Of a stretch of 64,000 nt of DNA, positions 35,230-43,161 are shown in pieces. The stretch comes from Polaribacter sp. Hel_I_88. GTDB taxonomy: Bacteria > Bacteroidota > Bacteroidia > Flavobacteriales > Flavobacteriaceae. Made by a program: the position numbers and the translations under genes. Where the stretch lies: the NCBI RefSeq assembly GCF_000687935.1, contig NZ_JHZZ01000001.1:2626001-2690000 (forward strand), written 5' to 3'. Under the pieces are notes generated by a model, which was given only the letters and a program-made list of their open reading frames with translations, made no database searches and was not told the DNA's origin. Position 1 is the stretch's first letter. Each line of letters begins with the position of its first letter.

Positions 35230-36228
35230 ATGAAAAAATTTGATTCTAAAATATATACAACCTTAATTTTAGTTGCATCAACAATTGCAGTGGGTACAAT
35301 TGGGTATATGGGGTTGTCTCATTATACTTTTATAGATGCTGTTTACATGACTGTAATTACAGTTACTACAGTCGGTTTTGGAGAATTAAGACCTTTTTCG
35401 CCCGAAGAAAAAGTATTTACAATTTTTTTAATTTTAACAAGTATTACTATTTTTGGATATGCAATTTCTGCCTTTTCAGAATATTTAGTAAGCGGAAAAC
35501 TCTTTGATCATTTTAAACATAGAAACGTGGAGAAACAAATTAATAGATTAACAGGACATACTATTGTTTGTGGTTATGGTAGAAATGGAAAACAAGCGAT
35601 TTTAAAATTAACAAACTACAATAAAAAAATTGTGGTGATAGAAAATGATAAAGAAATTATAGATGTATTAGATGCAGAAGAAATTTTAAATGTACAAGGA
35701 GATGCTACTACAGATGAAGCTTTGTTAAGAGCAGGAATTACAAAAGCAGAAAATTTAATAACAGCTTTACCATCTGATGCAGATAATTTATTTGTGGTTT
35801 TAAGTGCAAGACAATTAAATAAAGATTTTAAAATTATAAGCAGAGCTAGTAATGAAAGTTCATATAGCAAATTAAAAATTGCGGGTGCAGATAATGTTAT
35901 TATGCCAGATAAATTAGGTGGAAACCATATGGCTTCTTTGGTGACAACTCCAGATGTTATTGAGTTTGTAGATCGATTAACAATTGAAGGAGAAACAACA
36001 GCAAATTTAGAGGAAATTTCTGTGAATGATTTGCCAAGTAAATATCTAAATAAAACGATTTTAGATTTAGATTTGAGGCGTCAAACTGGTTGTACAGTTA
36101 TTGGTTTTAGAAATGAATATAAAGATTATATTATAAATCCGGAAGCCAGTATTAAGCTTGTTGAAAACTCACAATTAATTGTTTTAGGAAGACCAGAACA
36201 AATTATGAAGTTAAGAGAATTGTTTTAG
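35230..36228 (+). CDS. Two-TM potassium channel with RCK (TrkA-N and TrkA-C) domains
   Basis: 332 residues. Two membrane helices (about 11-30 and 64-88) flank a pore with the filter TTVGFGE (46-52), the K+ selectivity signature. The RCK-N domain starts at 109 with HTIVCGYGRNGKQAI, holding the nucleotide-binding GxGxxG. A TrkA-C domain follows from about 250 to the end (KLRELF). It should open in response to a ligand such as a nucleotide or Ca2+ and pass K+. It belongs with the upstream PspC-like and unknown genes by close spacing. A complete channel, no truncation seen. Confidence 0.92.
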   Translation: MKKFDSKIYTTLILVASTIAVGTIGYMGLSHYTFIDAVYMTVITVTTVGFGELRPFSPEEKVFTIFLILTSITIFGYAISAFSEYLVSGKLFDHFKHRNVEKQINRLTGHTIVCGYGRNGKQAILKLTNYNKKIVVIENDKEIIDVLDAEEILNVQGDATTDEALLRAGITKAENLITALPSDADNLFVVLSARQLNKDFKIISRASNESSYSKLKIAGADNVIMPDKLGGNHMASLVTTPDVIEFVDRLTIEGETTANLEEISVNDLPSKYLNKTILDLDLRRQTGCTVIGFRNEYKDYIINPEASIKLVENSQLIVLGRPEQIMKLRELF

Positions 36229-36272
36229 AAAATGACAGGAATTGTACAAGTTTGTCTAAATTTTTATGTTTA

Positions 36273-36454
36273 GTGAAATTTGCGGAATTAGTGAACAACA
36301 ATAACTTTCATATTTTTCACAGACATCATTGAAAATTCGTGAAATCCGTGTCAAAGAGTAACATCATATATGTGCAATTCGAGAAATTAGTGTCTAACTA
36401 TTTAATCTTATATTTTGCATAAACATCAGTGGAAATCCGTGAAATCCGTGTCTA
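36273..36454. repeat. Two diverged direct copies of an ~84-base intergenic unit
   Basis: Copy one spans about 36273-36356 and copy two 36372-36454. Both start GTG-AATT and end with GAAATCCGTGTC preceded by ATCA-T/G-GAAA. The middle has several mismatches, so this is an old duplication. AAATTCGTG and AAATCCGTG words occur in the same order in each. It fills most of the 254-base gap between the K+ channel and RmlD-like genes. Confidence 0.75.
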
Positions 36455-36482
36455 AAAAATCCAAAAAATCCAAATAATATAA

Positions 36483-37382
36483 ATGAATAAAGTAATTATA
36501 ACAGGAAGTAATGGTTTGTTAGGGCAATCTTTATTAAACCTTTTATTAGAAGAAAAAGATATCTACCAGATTTATGGTTTTTCAAGAGGCGAAAATAGGA
36601 GTGGAAGAGAAGATTTTAATTATGTTTCTATTGATATTACAGAGGAAGAAAATTTAAAGAAGTGTGTTCAGGAAATTCAGCCAGATTTTATAATTAATAC
36701 AGCTGCAATGACACAGGTAGATGATTGTGAAAACAACAAACAAGCTTGCAATCTTTTAAATGTTGATGTTGTAAAATGGTTATCGGAAATTGCTGATGAA
36801 GTAAATGCGCACGTAATTCATATTTCTACAGATTTCATTTTTGATGGTAAAAAAGGGAATTACAAAGAAACAGATACTCCAAATCCAATCAGTTATTATG
36901 GACTATCAAAATTAAAATCAGAAGAAGTTTTAACGAGTTCAAACATCAACTTTACAATTTTAAGAACCATTTTAGTGTATGGAAAAGTGTTTGATATGAG
37001 TAGAAGCAATATTGTACTTTGGGTAAAAGAGATGTTGGAGAAAGGTAAACAAATTACGATTGTAAACGATCAATTTAGAACACCAACCTATGTTACAGAT
37101 TTAGCTTTGGCGTGTAAAATTTCTATGGATAAAAAAGCAACAGGAATCTTTAATATTTCGTCCAGCAAATTAATGAGTGTGTTTGAAATTTCTCAAGAAA
37201 TTGCAGACACATTTAATTTAGATAAAAGTCTAATAAAACCAATATCTACTTCAACTTTGAACCAAACAGCGCCAAGACCTGCAAAAACTGGTTTCGATTT
37301 AAGTAAAACCAATAAAGAGTTAGGCTTTTATCCAAAAACGTTCAAAGAAGATTTACAAAAATTCAAAGAAACGTTATCATAA
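36483..37382 (+). CDS. RmlD-like SDR sugar-nucleotide reductase
   Basis: 299 residues. The Rossmann loop GSNGLLG is at 8-14, followed by INTAAMTQVDDCE (71-83), HISTDFIFDG (113-122) and the catalytic YGLSK (Y139, K143). This is the RmlD substrate-binding family, which reduces dTDP-4-keto sugars or acts on similar nucleotide sugars. Typical RmlD motifs such as FRTPTYVTDLA (about 199-209) are present. The other rhamnose genes are not adjacent, so the substrate is unsure. It stands alone, with a 254-base repeat-filled gap upstream and 86 bases before the symporter gene. Confidence 0.85.
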   Translation: MNKVIITGSNGLLGQSLLNLLLEEKDIYQIYGFSRGENRSGREDFNYVSIDITEEENLKKCVQEIQPDFIINTAAMTQVDDCENNKQACNLLNVDVVKWLSEIADEVNAHVIHISTDFIFDGKKGNYKETDTPNPISYYGLSKLKSEEVLTSSNINFTILRTILVYGKVFDMSRSNIVLWVKEMLEKGKQITIVNDQFRTPTYVTDLALACKISMDKKATGIFNISSSKLMSVFEISQEIADTFNLDKSLIKPISTSTLNQTAPRPAKTGFDLSKTNKELGFYPKTFKEDLQKFKETLS

Positions 37383-37468
37383 AATTATTTTTAACTGTTA
37401 AAAGTTGTTAAAAGCACATTTTTTTAAGATATTGCGCTACACAAAAATAAAATTAACTTAACATAATT

Positions 37469-39082
37469 ATGAATAAAAAACTCTTATCACTGCTTTTTTT
37501 AGCGGTACCAATAGTAACATTTGCTCAAAACACAACTGATAAAATTGATGAGGTATTTAAAGATTACACAGGTTGGTTTGTAGACGCTATTTTTTACGAA
37601 ATTCCATTTTCGGATACTTTTCAAATTCCTTGGGTACTTATTGTTTTAGTGGGAGGAGCACTTTTTTTTACATTTTATTTTAAATTTATAAATTTCACTG
37701 GTTTTACCACAGCTATTCAAGTTGTAAGAGGTAAATATGAAGACATTGAAAAACATGGAGTGGATAAGTTGTATGGAAATCAAACAACAAAAGGAGATGT
37801 ATTAAAAACTATAAGAGATGAAAGTGTAGATGGTGAGGTTTCTCACTTTCAAGCATTAACAGCAGCTTTATCTGCAACTGTAGGTTTAGGAAATATTGCA
37901 GGAGTTGCAGTTGCATTATCAATTGGTGGGCCAGGAGCTACCTTTTGGATGATTGTTGCAGGGCTTTTAGGGATGGCATCTAAATTTGCAGAATGTACTT
38001 TAGGAGTAAAATATAGAGATGTTGGAGAAGATGGTACTGTATATGGAGGACCAATGTATTACCTATCAAAAGGACTTAAAGAAAAAGGTGCTGGAGGTTT
38101 AGGTAAAGTATTAGCAGTTTTATTTGCAATATTTGTAATCGGTGGTTCTTTTGGAGGTGGAAACATGTTTCAAGCCAATCAAGCAGCTGCTCAGTTTACA
38201 AAATTATTTGAATTAACAGGTCCAAATGCAGGATTGTACTTTGGTATAGTAATGGCTATTTTAGTAGCTGTAGTAATTATTGGAGGAATTAAAAGAATTG
38301 CTTCTGTAACAGAAAAAGTTGTGCCTTTTATGGCAGGAATTTATGTGTTAGCAGCCTTAGTAATTTTATTTGCAAACTTTAGCTTAATTGATGATGCTTT
38401 TGCTTTGATTTATGAAGGTGCATTTTCAGGATTGGGTATTGCTGGTGGTTTAATTGGTGTTATGATTCAAGGTATTCGTAGAGGAGCATTCTCTAATGAA
38501 GCTGGTGTTGGGTCTGCAGCAATTGCACACTCTGCAGTAAGAACTAAATATCCAGCAAGTGAGGGTATTGTTGCGCTTTTAGAGCCTTTTGTAGATACTG
38601 TTGTAATTTGTACAATGACAGCTTTGGTAATTATTATTACAAACTTCGATGGTCAGTTTATGGAATATGGAGTTGAAATTAAAGAAGGAGTAGAGCTAAC
38701 AGCGGTTGCTTTTGATACTGTGATTCCTCATTTCTCAGTTGTGCTTACAATTGCTGTAATTTTATTCGCTTTCTCTACAATGATTTCTTGGTCTTATTAT
38801 GGAATGCAAGGATGGAAATATTTATTTGGTAAAGGAAAAATTACAGATTTAGTATATAAAATTTTATTTTTAATGTTTGTAATTGTTGGAGCATCAATAA
38901 GCTTAGGTGCTGTAATCGATTTCTCTGATGCTATGATTTTTGCAATGGTTGTTCCAAATATTATTGGTGTAATTATGTTATCGCCAATCATTAAAAAAGA
39001 ATTAACAAAATATACCAACGCAATTAATAAAAAAGAAGAAGCTATAGAAGATGGTGCTGTAGATATAAACGAGCACATGTAA
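37469..39082 (+). CDS. Alanine/glycine:cation symporter (AGCS family)
   Basis: 537 residues. A signal-like first segment (MNKKLLSLLFLAVPIVTFAQ) is followed by a short periplasmic stretch and about 11 membrane helices. The core ALSATVGLGNIAGVAVALSIGGPGATFWM (about 132-160) and RRGAFSNEAGVGSAAIAHSA (about 337-356) are AGCS signatures. It takes up D/L-alanine or glycine with Na+ or H+. The end KKEEAIEDGAVDINEHM is a soluble tail. It precedes the helix-hairpin-helix gene by 10 bases, but their functions do not obviously join. The N-terminal cleavable-looking signal is a feature of many Bacteroidota members. Confidence 0.92.
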   Translation: MNKKLLSLLFLAVPIVTFAQNTTDKIDEVFKDYTGWFVDAIFYEIPFSDTFQIPWVLIVLVGGALFFTFYFKFINFTGFTTAIQVVRGKYEDIEKHGVDKLYGNQTTKGDVLKTIRDESVDGEVSHFQALTAALSATVGLGNIAGVAVALSIGGPGATFWMIVAGLLGMASKFAECTLGVKYRDVGEDGTVYGGPMYYLSKGLKEKGAGGLGKVLAVLFAIFVIGGSFGGGNMFQANQAAAQFTKLFELTGPNAGLYFGIVMAILVAVVIIGGIKRIASVTEKVVPFMAGIYVLAALVILFANFSLIDDAFALIYEGAFSGLGIAGGLIGVMIQGIRRGAFSNEAGVGSAAIAHSAVRTKYPASEGIVALLEPFVDTVVICTMTALVIIITNFDGQFMEYGVEIKEGVELTAVAFDTVIPHFSVVLTIAVILFAFSTMISWSYYGMQGWKYLFGKGKITDLVYKILFLMFVIVGASISLGAVIDFSDAMIFAMVVPNIIGVIMLSPIIKKELTKYTNAINKKEEAIEDGAVDINEHM

Positions 39083-39092
39083 AATCTTTAGA

Positions 39093-39992
39093 ATGAAATT
39101 ATTTAAATCCCATTTCTGGTATAACAAAAGCCAAAGAAATGGGATTTTTTTATTGGCAATACTTATCATAATTCTTCAAATATTTATTTTTGTTGATGTT
39201 TTTGCTGATGATGAAAAAATTGATACAAATAAACCAGAATTAATCGCTTTTCAAAAACAGATAGATAGCTTAAAAGCGATTGAGGTTGAAAATAGTAAAT
39301 CCAAAGTATATCCTTTCAACCCAAATTATATTACAGATTATAGAGGAGCGCAGTTAGGCTTGTCTTTAGAGGAAATAGATAGGTTATTAACCTATAGAAA
39401 AACGAATAAGTTTGTTAATTCAAAAGAAGAATTTCAAAAGGTCACCAAAATTTCTGACTCTTTATTAAACAAAATTTCTCCATATTTTAAATTTCCAGAT
39501 TGGGTTGTAAAACAAAATCAAAAAAGTTCTAAATATAATGTCTCTTCGAGCGCAGTCGAGAAGTCGTATAAAAAGAAGGCAGTAAAAATTTCATCAACGG
39601 ATATTAATAAAGCAACTGCAGAAGATTTTCAGTCAATAAATGGAGTTGGCCCCTCATTTTCTAAAAGAATTATTAAGTATCGTTCTAAATTACAAGGTTT
39701 TTCTTTTGAAGATCAATTGTATGAAGTTTGGGGTTTAGAAAAAGAAGTTGCAGATAAGGTGTTGGCAATTTTTAAAATTGATGAAAAACCAATTATAGAA
39801 AAGGTAAATATAAACACAATAGAATTCAAGCAATTACTTAAAAATCCCTACATAGATTATGAGTTGTGTAAGAAAATTTTTGATTACAGAGATGAAGTTG
39901 CAGAACTCCAAAATTTATCACAATTAACAAATATCGAAGGTTTTCCTTTAGAATTGTATGATAGAATAGTCTTATATTTGGAGGCTAAATAA
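39093..39992 (+). CDS. Helix-hairpin-helix (ComEA-like) membrane-anchored protein
   Basis: 299 residues. One membrane helix at about 15-37 (GIFLLAILIIILQIFIFV) and three helix-hairpin-helix-like parts: near 85 (LSLEEIDRLLTYRKTNKF), near 165-205 (DINKATAEDFQSINGVGPSFSKRIIKYRSKL, the best ComEA match) and near 225-295. The fold binds DNA without sequence preference, as in competence protein ComEA. Residues 150-158 (VSSSAVEKS), in the linker before the main HhH, are encoded by an 18-base repeat also found at 13928-13945, so the insertion extends the linker in frame. Whether it takes part in DNA uptake is not known; no other com genes are nearby. Confidence 0.85.
   Translation: MKLFKSHFWYNKSQRNGIFLLAILIIILQIFIFVDVFADDEKIDTNKPELIAFQKQIDSLKAIEVENSKSKVYPFNPNYITDYRGAQLGLSLEEIDRLLTYRKTNKFVNSKEEFQKVTKISDSLLNKISPYFKFPDWVVKQNQKSSKYNVSSSAVEKSYKKKAVKISSTDINKATAEDFQSINGVGPSFSKRIIKYRSKLQGFSFEDQLYEVWGLEKEVADKVLAIFKIDEKPIIEKVNINTIEFKQLLKNPYIDYELCKKIFDYRDEVAELQNLSQLTNIEGFPLELYDRIVLYLEAK
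39545..39562. repeat. Copy of the GAGCGCAGTCGAG repeat inside a coding sequence
   Basis: The 18 bases TTCGAGCGCAGTCGAGAA are identical to 13928-13945 and sit within the helix-hairpin-helix gene, keeping its frame. The base on each side differs from the other copy but the outer pair is still complementary (C/G here, G/C there). Confidence 0.8.
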
Positions 39993-40012
39993 ATAATTAA
40001 AATTCACTCTAA

Positions 40013-41179
40013 ATGAATAGTATGTATTTTACGGAAGAACATGAAGCATTTCGTGCAAGTTTCAAAGATTTTTTACAAAAAGAAGTAGTTCCTCATATTG
40101 AAAAATGGGAAAAAACTGGAACTATAGAACGTTTCATCTGGAAAAAGTTTGGAGAAATGGGCTACTTTGGCTTATCAACTCCAGAAGAATTTGGAGGCAT
40201 GGATTTAGATTTATTCTACACAGTGATCTTTTTAGAGGAAATGCAAAAAATAAATTCAGGAGGATTTGCAGCTGCAATGTGGGCTCATGAATATTTAGCA
40301 ATGACGCATTTAAATAAAGAAGGAAATCAACAACAAAAAGAAAAATATTTAGTTCCAAGTGTAGAAGGAGATATGATTGGTTGTATGTGTATTACAGAAC
40401 CTTTTGGCGGAAGTGATGTTGCAGGAATGCGTTCTACAGCCATCAAACAAGGAGATAAATACATTTTAAACGGATCTAAAACATTTATAACAAATGGAGT
40501 GTATTCAGACTATTTAATAGTTGCTGCTAAAACAGATCCAGCAGATAAATATAAAGGGATTAGCATTTTTGTAGTAGATAGAAGTGCAAAAGGAATTACA
40601 GCAACAAAATTAGATAAGCTAGGTTGGAAAGCATCTGACACAGGAGAAATCGCTTTTGATAATGTAGAAATTCCAGCAGAAAATTTATTAGGAGAAGAAG
40701 GAAAAGGTTTTCCTTATATAATGCAACATTTTGCTTTAGAGCGTTTAATTATGGGCGTTAATGCCCATGCAAGAGCAGAGTTTGCTGTAGACTATGCTAT
40801 CCAATATATGAAAGAGAGAATTGCTTTTGGCAAATCTTTAGACAAATTTCAAGCATTAAGACACAAAATTGCAGAAATGGCAAGTAAGGTTGATATGTGT
40901 AGAGAATACAACTACTCAATTACTAAAAGATTAGATAAAGGTGATTATGTGGTAAAAGAAGCAAGTATGTCTAAATTATTATCTACAAAAATGGCAGACG
41001 AAGTAATTTACGACGCACTACAATTATTAGGAGGTTATGGGTATATGGAAGAATATCCAATGGCTCGTTTATTAAGAGATAGTAGATTAGGCCCAATTGG
41101 TGGAGGAACCTCAGAAATCTTGAAAGAAATCATCGCAAAAATGATTATTGACGGAAAAGAATACAAACCAGCAACATAG
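40013..41179 (+). CDS. Acyl-CoA dehydrogenase
   Basis: 388 residues, a typical flavoprotein length. It removes hydrogens from acyl-CoA at C2-C3, passing electrons to ETF. Motifs: MCITEPFGGSDVAGMRSTA (about 124-142, FAD/substrate contact), KTFITNG (155-161), ERLIMGVNAHARAEFA, and QLLGGYGYMEEYPMARLLRDSR (about 340-361), with the catalytic base likely E351 in MEEYP. GGGTSEILKEIIA completes the C-terminus. In-frame ATGs at 40013 and 40022 are both possible; the first is chosen. Substrate chain length cannot be decided, but glutaryl-CoA or isovaleryl-CoA types remain possible. A terminator follows. Confidence 0.9.
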   Translation: MNSMYFTEEHEAFRASFKDFLQKEVVPHIEKWEKTGTIERFIWKKFGEMGYFGLSTPEEFGGMDLDLFYTVIFLEEMQKINSGGFAAAMWAHEYLAMTHLNKEGNQQQKEKYLVPSVEGDMIGCMCITEPFGGSDVAGMRSTAIKQGDKYILNGSKTFITNGVYSDYLIVAAKTDPADKYKGISIFVVDRSAKGITATKLDKLGWKASDTGEIAFDNVEIPAENLLGEEGKGFPYIMQHFALERLIMGVNAHARAEFAVDYAIQYMKERIAFGKSLDKFQALRHKIAEMASKVDMCREYNYSITKRLDKGDYVVKEASMSKLLSTKMADEVIYDALQLLGGYGYMEEYPMARLLRDSRLGPIGGGTSEILKEIIAKMIIDGKEYKPAT

Positions 41180-41207
41180 ATATTATTTGTTGAATCTATT
41201 TTATAAT

Positions 41208-41244
41208 ATCCTGTAAGATTTTTTTAAACCTTGCAGGATTTTTC
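41208..41244 (+). terminator. Rho-independent terminator of the acyl-CoA dehydrogenase gene
   Basis: Arms 41208-41217 (ATCCTGTAAG) and 41230-41239 (CTTGCAGGAT) pair over 10 positions with one G-T. The loop is AT-rich and a T-run follows at 41240-41243. It is 28 bases after the stop codon. Confidence 0.7.
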
Positions 41245-41250
41245 ACTTTT

Positions 41251-41320
41251 AACCACTAACCACTAACCACTAACCACTAACCACTAACCACTAACCACTA
41301 ACCACTAACCACTAACCACT
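41251..41320. repeat. Ten perfect tandem copies of AACCACT
   Basis: Exactly 70 bases of the heptamer AACCACT repeated ten times without a change, directly after the terminator T-run. The unit is shorter than a normal minisatellite and has no coding frame use. It is prone to slippage. It lies 130 bases upstream of the rpsU promoter. Confidence 0.95.
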
Positions 41321-41328
41321 AATTTTCT

Positions 41329-41418
41329 GGGCGTTCCCTAAAAAGGTCGGGCTTTCACTACTCGCTTTTTTTGAGAAAAACAAAAAAGAGCTCAAACAAA
41401 CCGTTCAATCCCTAACGC
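41329..41418. repeat. Structured intergenic repeat, GGGCGTT...CCCTAACGC
   Basis: About 90 bases beginning GGGCGTTCCC and containing GGTCGGGCTTTCACT, a central poly-T/poly-A hairpin near 41365-41390, and the end TTCAATCCCTAACGC. The terminal GCGTT and AACGC are complementary. I recall similar sequences between genes in many flavobacterial genomes, but cannot check that here. Its role is unknown. Confidence 0.55.
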
Positions 41419-41453
41419 AAATCGCTAGTTTAAAAATAAAGTTAAAAATTTAA

Positions 41454-41483
41454 TTTGTAGTTAATATTTAATAAGTACATTTG
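41454..41483 (+). promoter_or_regulatory. rpsU promoter
   Basis: A -33 box TTTG at 41454-41457 and a -7 box TACATTTG at 41476-41483, with an 18-base spacer, match the Bacteroidota consensus TTTG-N17-23-TAnnTTTG fully. The transcript should start near 41490, leaving about 69 bases of leader. Confidence 0.8.
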
Positions 41484-41541
41484 CAAACTCAAAAAATGAT
41501 AACTAGCAGTAGAGCTGCATAAAAATATAAAAGATACGATG

Positions 41542-41551
41542 AAGGGAGGTG
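41542..41551 (+). promoter_or_regulatory. Strong Shine-Dalgarno sequence of rpsU
   Basis: AAGGGAGGTG includes GGAGGT (41545-41550), a full match to the 16S anti-Shine-Dalgarno, 8 bases before the ATG. Other start sites in the window, such as tuf, rplK and rplL, have AT-rich leaders instead. It is known in Flavobacterium that bS21 helps hide the anti-Shine-Dalgarno, and that rpsU itself keeps a strong one for autoregulation. Confidence 0.9.
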
Positions 41552-41558
41552 CCAACAT

Positions 41559-41756
41559 ATGTTAATTATACCTATTAAAGAAGGAGAAAATATAGATAGA
41601 GCTTTAAAACGTTACAAACGAAAGTTTGACAGAACTAAAACAATGAAGAACTTACGTAACAGAAAGAACTTTACAAAGCCATCTGTAGCGAAAAGAGCTC
41701 AAAGAATTAAAGCCTCTTACGTTCAAAGATTAAGAACACAAGAAGAAGTAGGATAG
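41559..41756 (+). CDS. rpsU: 30S ribosomal protein S21 (bS21)
   Basis: 65 residues, strongly basic, starting MLIIPIKEGENIDRALKRYKRKFDRTK, which matches bS21. It binds near the 3' end of 16S rRNA on the small-subunit platform. In Bacteroidota it covers the anti-Shine-Dalgarno region together with bS18 and bS6. It is preceded by a long leader with an exact Shine-Dalgarno sequence and by a consensus promoter, and followed by a strong terminator, so it forms a single-gene unit. Excess free ribosomes lacking bS21 would favour its own translation. Confidence 0.96.
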   Translation: MLIIPIKEGENIDRALKRYKRKFDRTKTMKNLRNRKNFTKPSVAKRAQRIKASYVQRLRTQEEVG

Positions 41757-41778
41757 TACTATCTTATTTTTGAAAACT

Positions 41779-41812
41779 AAACTCGCATCAATTTATTTGA
41801 TGCGAGTTTTTT
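41779..41812 (+). terminator. Rho-independent terminator of rpsU
   Basis: A perfect 13-bp stem, 41779-41791 (AAACTCGCATCAA) with 41797-41809, has a 5-base loop and ends in a run of seven T. It is 22 bases after the rpsU stop, so xerC downstream needs its own promoter or read-through. Confidence 0.9.
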
Positions 41813-41857
41813 TATGAGCAAATTTTTGTAAATTTACTACCATCAAAAACTATCAAA

Positions 41858-42745
41858 TTGATAAACTCATTTTTAGATTACATTTCACTTGAAAAAAAAT
41901 ATTCTGCAAATACTGTTACAGCATATAAAAATGATTTAATATCTTTTCGTGATTTTTTAATTGAAGAATACAATCAAGAAAATTTATTAGAGGTTCATTA
42001 TCCACAAATAAGAAATTGGATAGTATCTTTAGTTGATACCAATATTTCTAACAGAACAATAAATAGAAAAGTAAGTTCTTTAAAGTCGTTTTATAAATAC
42101 TTACAAAAAAGCAATCAGATTATTGTAAGTCCACTTAGTAAACATAAAGCTTTAAAAACTGCTAAAAAAGTACAAATACCTTTCACAACAAAAGAAATTA
42201 ACGCAGTTATCGAAAATATAAGTAAAGAAAATGATTTTATATCTACAAGAAATAAACTAATTGTAGAGCTATTTTACTCTACAGGAATTAGAAGAACAGA
42301 GCTGATCAACATCAAGGAAAAAGATATTAGCCTTTCTAACGGAACAATTAAAGTGTTAGGAAAAAGAAATAAAGAACGCTTTGTGCCTCTTTTAAAATCA
42401 GTGGCAATATCTTTAAAAAGATATTTAGAAATAAAAAAAGAGTACTCTAAAAATTTAGAAGAACTTTTCATTACTGAAAATGGAAATAAAATTTATGAAA
42501 CACTTGTCTACAGAGTTATAAATTCATATTTTAGTCAAGTCTCTTCAAAGGTAAAAAAGAGCCCTCATATTTTGAGGCATTCTTTTGCAACACACCTTTT
42601 AAATGAAGGGGCAAATTTAAACTCGGTTAAAGAATTGCTAGGGCATTCTAGTTTAGCCTCAACACAAATCTATTCTCATAATAGTCTAGATGCTATAAAA
42701 AAAGTATATAACCAAGCTCACCCTAGGAGCATTAAAAAAGATTAA
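41858..42745 (+). CDS. xerC: Tyrosine recombinase XerC
   Basis: 295 residues, the length of Xer proteins. All catalytic residues are present: R145 in STGIRRTEL, probable K169 in VLGKRNKERF, H237 and R240 in SPHILRHSF, H263 in LGHSS and Y272 in TQIYSHNS. The N-terminal SAM-like domain spans about 1-95. It resolves chromosome dimers at dif with a second Xer protein. The start is a TTG; no ATG fits. It is in the classical place between rpsU and hpf. No dif sequence was found here. Call to XerC over XerD is by gene order. Confidence 0.88.
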   Translation: MINSFLDYISLEKKYSANTVTAYKNDLISFRDFLIEEYNQENLLEVHYPQIRNWIVSLVDTNISNRTINRKVSSLKSFYKYLQKSNQIIVSPLSKHKALKTAKKVQIPFTTKEINAVIENISKENDFISTRNKLIVELFYSTGIRRTELINIKEKDISLSNGTIKVLGKRNKERFVPLLKSVAISLKRYLEIKKEYSKNLEELFITENGNKIYETLVYRVINSYFSQVSSKVKKSPHILRHSFATHLLNEGANLNSVKELLGHSSLASTQIYSHNSLDAIKKVYNQAHPRSIKKD

Positions 42746-42748
42746 TTT

Positions 42749-43057
42749 ATGAAAGTATTCACACAATCAGTTAATTTCAACGCAGACAAAGAATTAATTA
42801 ACTTTGTAGAAAAGAAAGTTGGTACATTAGTAAAATTTCATGATAAAATTGTAGATGCAGAGGTTTTTTTAAAAGTTCAAAATACTAGTGATAAAGAAAA
42901 CAAAATTACAGAAATTAAAATAAATATTCCAGGTAGCGAGTTGATTGTAAAAAGAGAAACAAAAACCTTCGAAGAAGGTGTTAATGCTGCTGTAGACAAT
43001 TTAAAAAGACAATTAAAAAGGTCAAAAGAAAAACTTCGTGATTCTATGATTTCATAA
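42749..43057 (+). CDS. hpf: Ribosome hibernation-promoting factor (short HPF/RaiA type)
   Basis: 102 residues, the short form. The start MKVFTQSVNFNADKELINFVEKKVGTLVKFHDKIVDAEVFLKV and the end RETKTFEEGVNAAVDNLKRQLKRSKEKLRDS are typical. It binds the decoding centre of 70S or 100S ribosomes and blocks translation in starvation. The ATG follows xerC by 3 bases, so it is coupled to it. No C-terminal dimer domain is present, so 100S formation would need another factor. Confidence 0.92.
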   Translation: MKVFTQSVNFNADKELINFVEKKVGTLVKFHDKIVDAEVFLKVQNTSDKENKITEIKINIPGSELIVKRETKTFEEGVNAAVDNLKRQLKRSKEKLRDSMIS

Positions 43058-43114
43058 AATCAAAAAAAAATCAAAAAAATACTACAAATAGTTTTTATAT
43101 ATAAAAAAACTTTA

Positions 43115-43122
43115 TACATTTG
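43115..43122 (+). promoter_or_regulatory. -7 box of the tRNA/tuf operon promoter
   Basis: TACATTTG, an exact consensus -7 box with a T-rich -33 region (GTTTTT, 43091-43096) 18 bases before. Transcription would begin near 43130, before the first tRNA, and could run through tuf. Confidence 0.7.
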
Positions 43123-43161
43123 CAATCCGTTAGAAATAGCGGATTGTTTTTTTGAAAAAAA

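Noticed and set aside
41251-41320. Tandem repeats as a possible CRISPR array
   Set aside because: The 7-base unit has no spacers and no cas genes are near.
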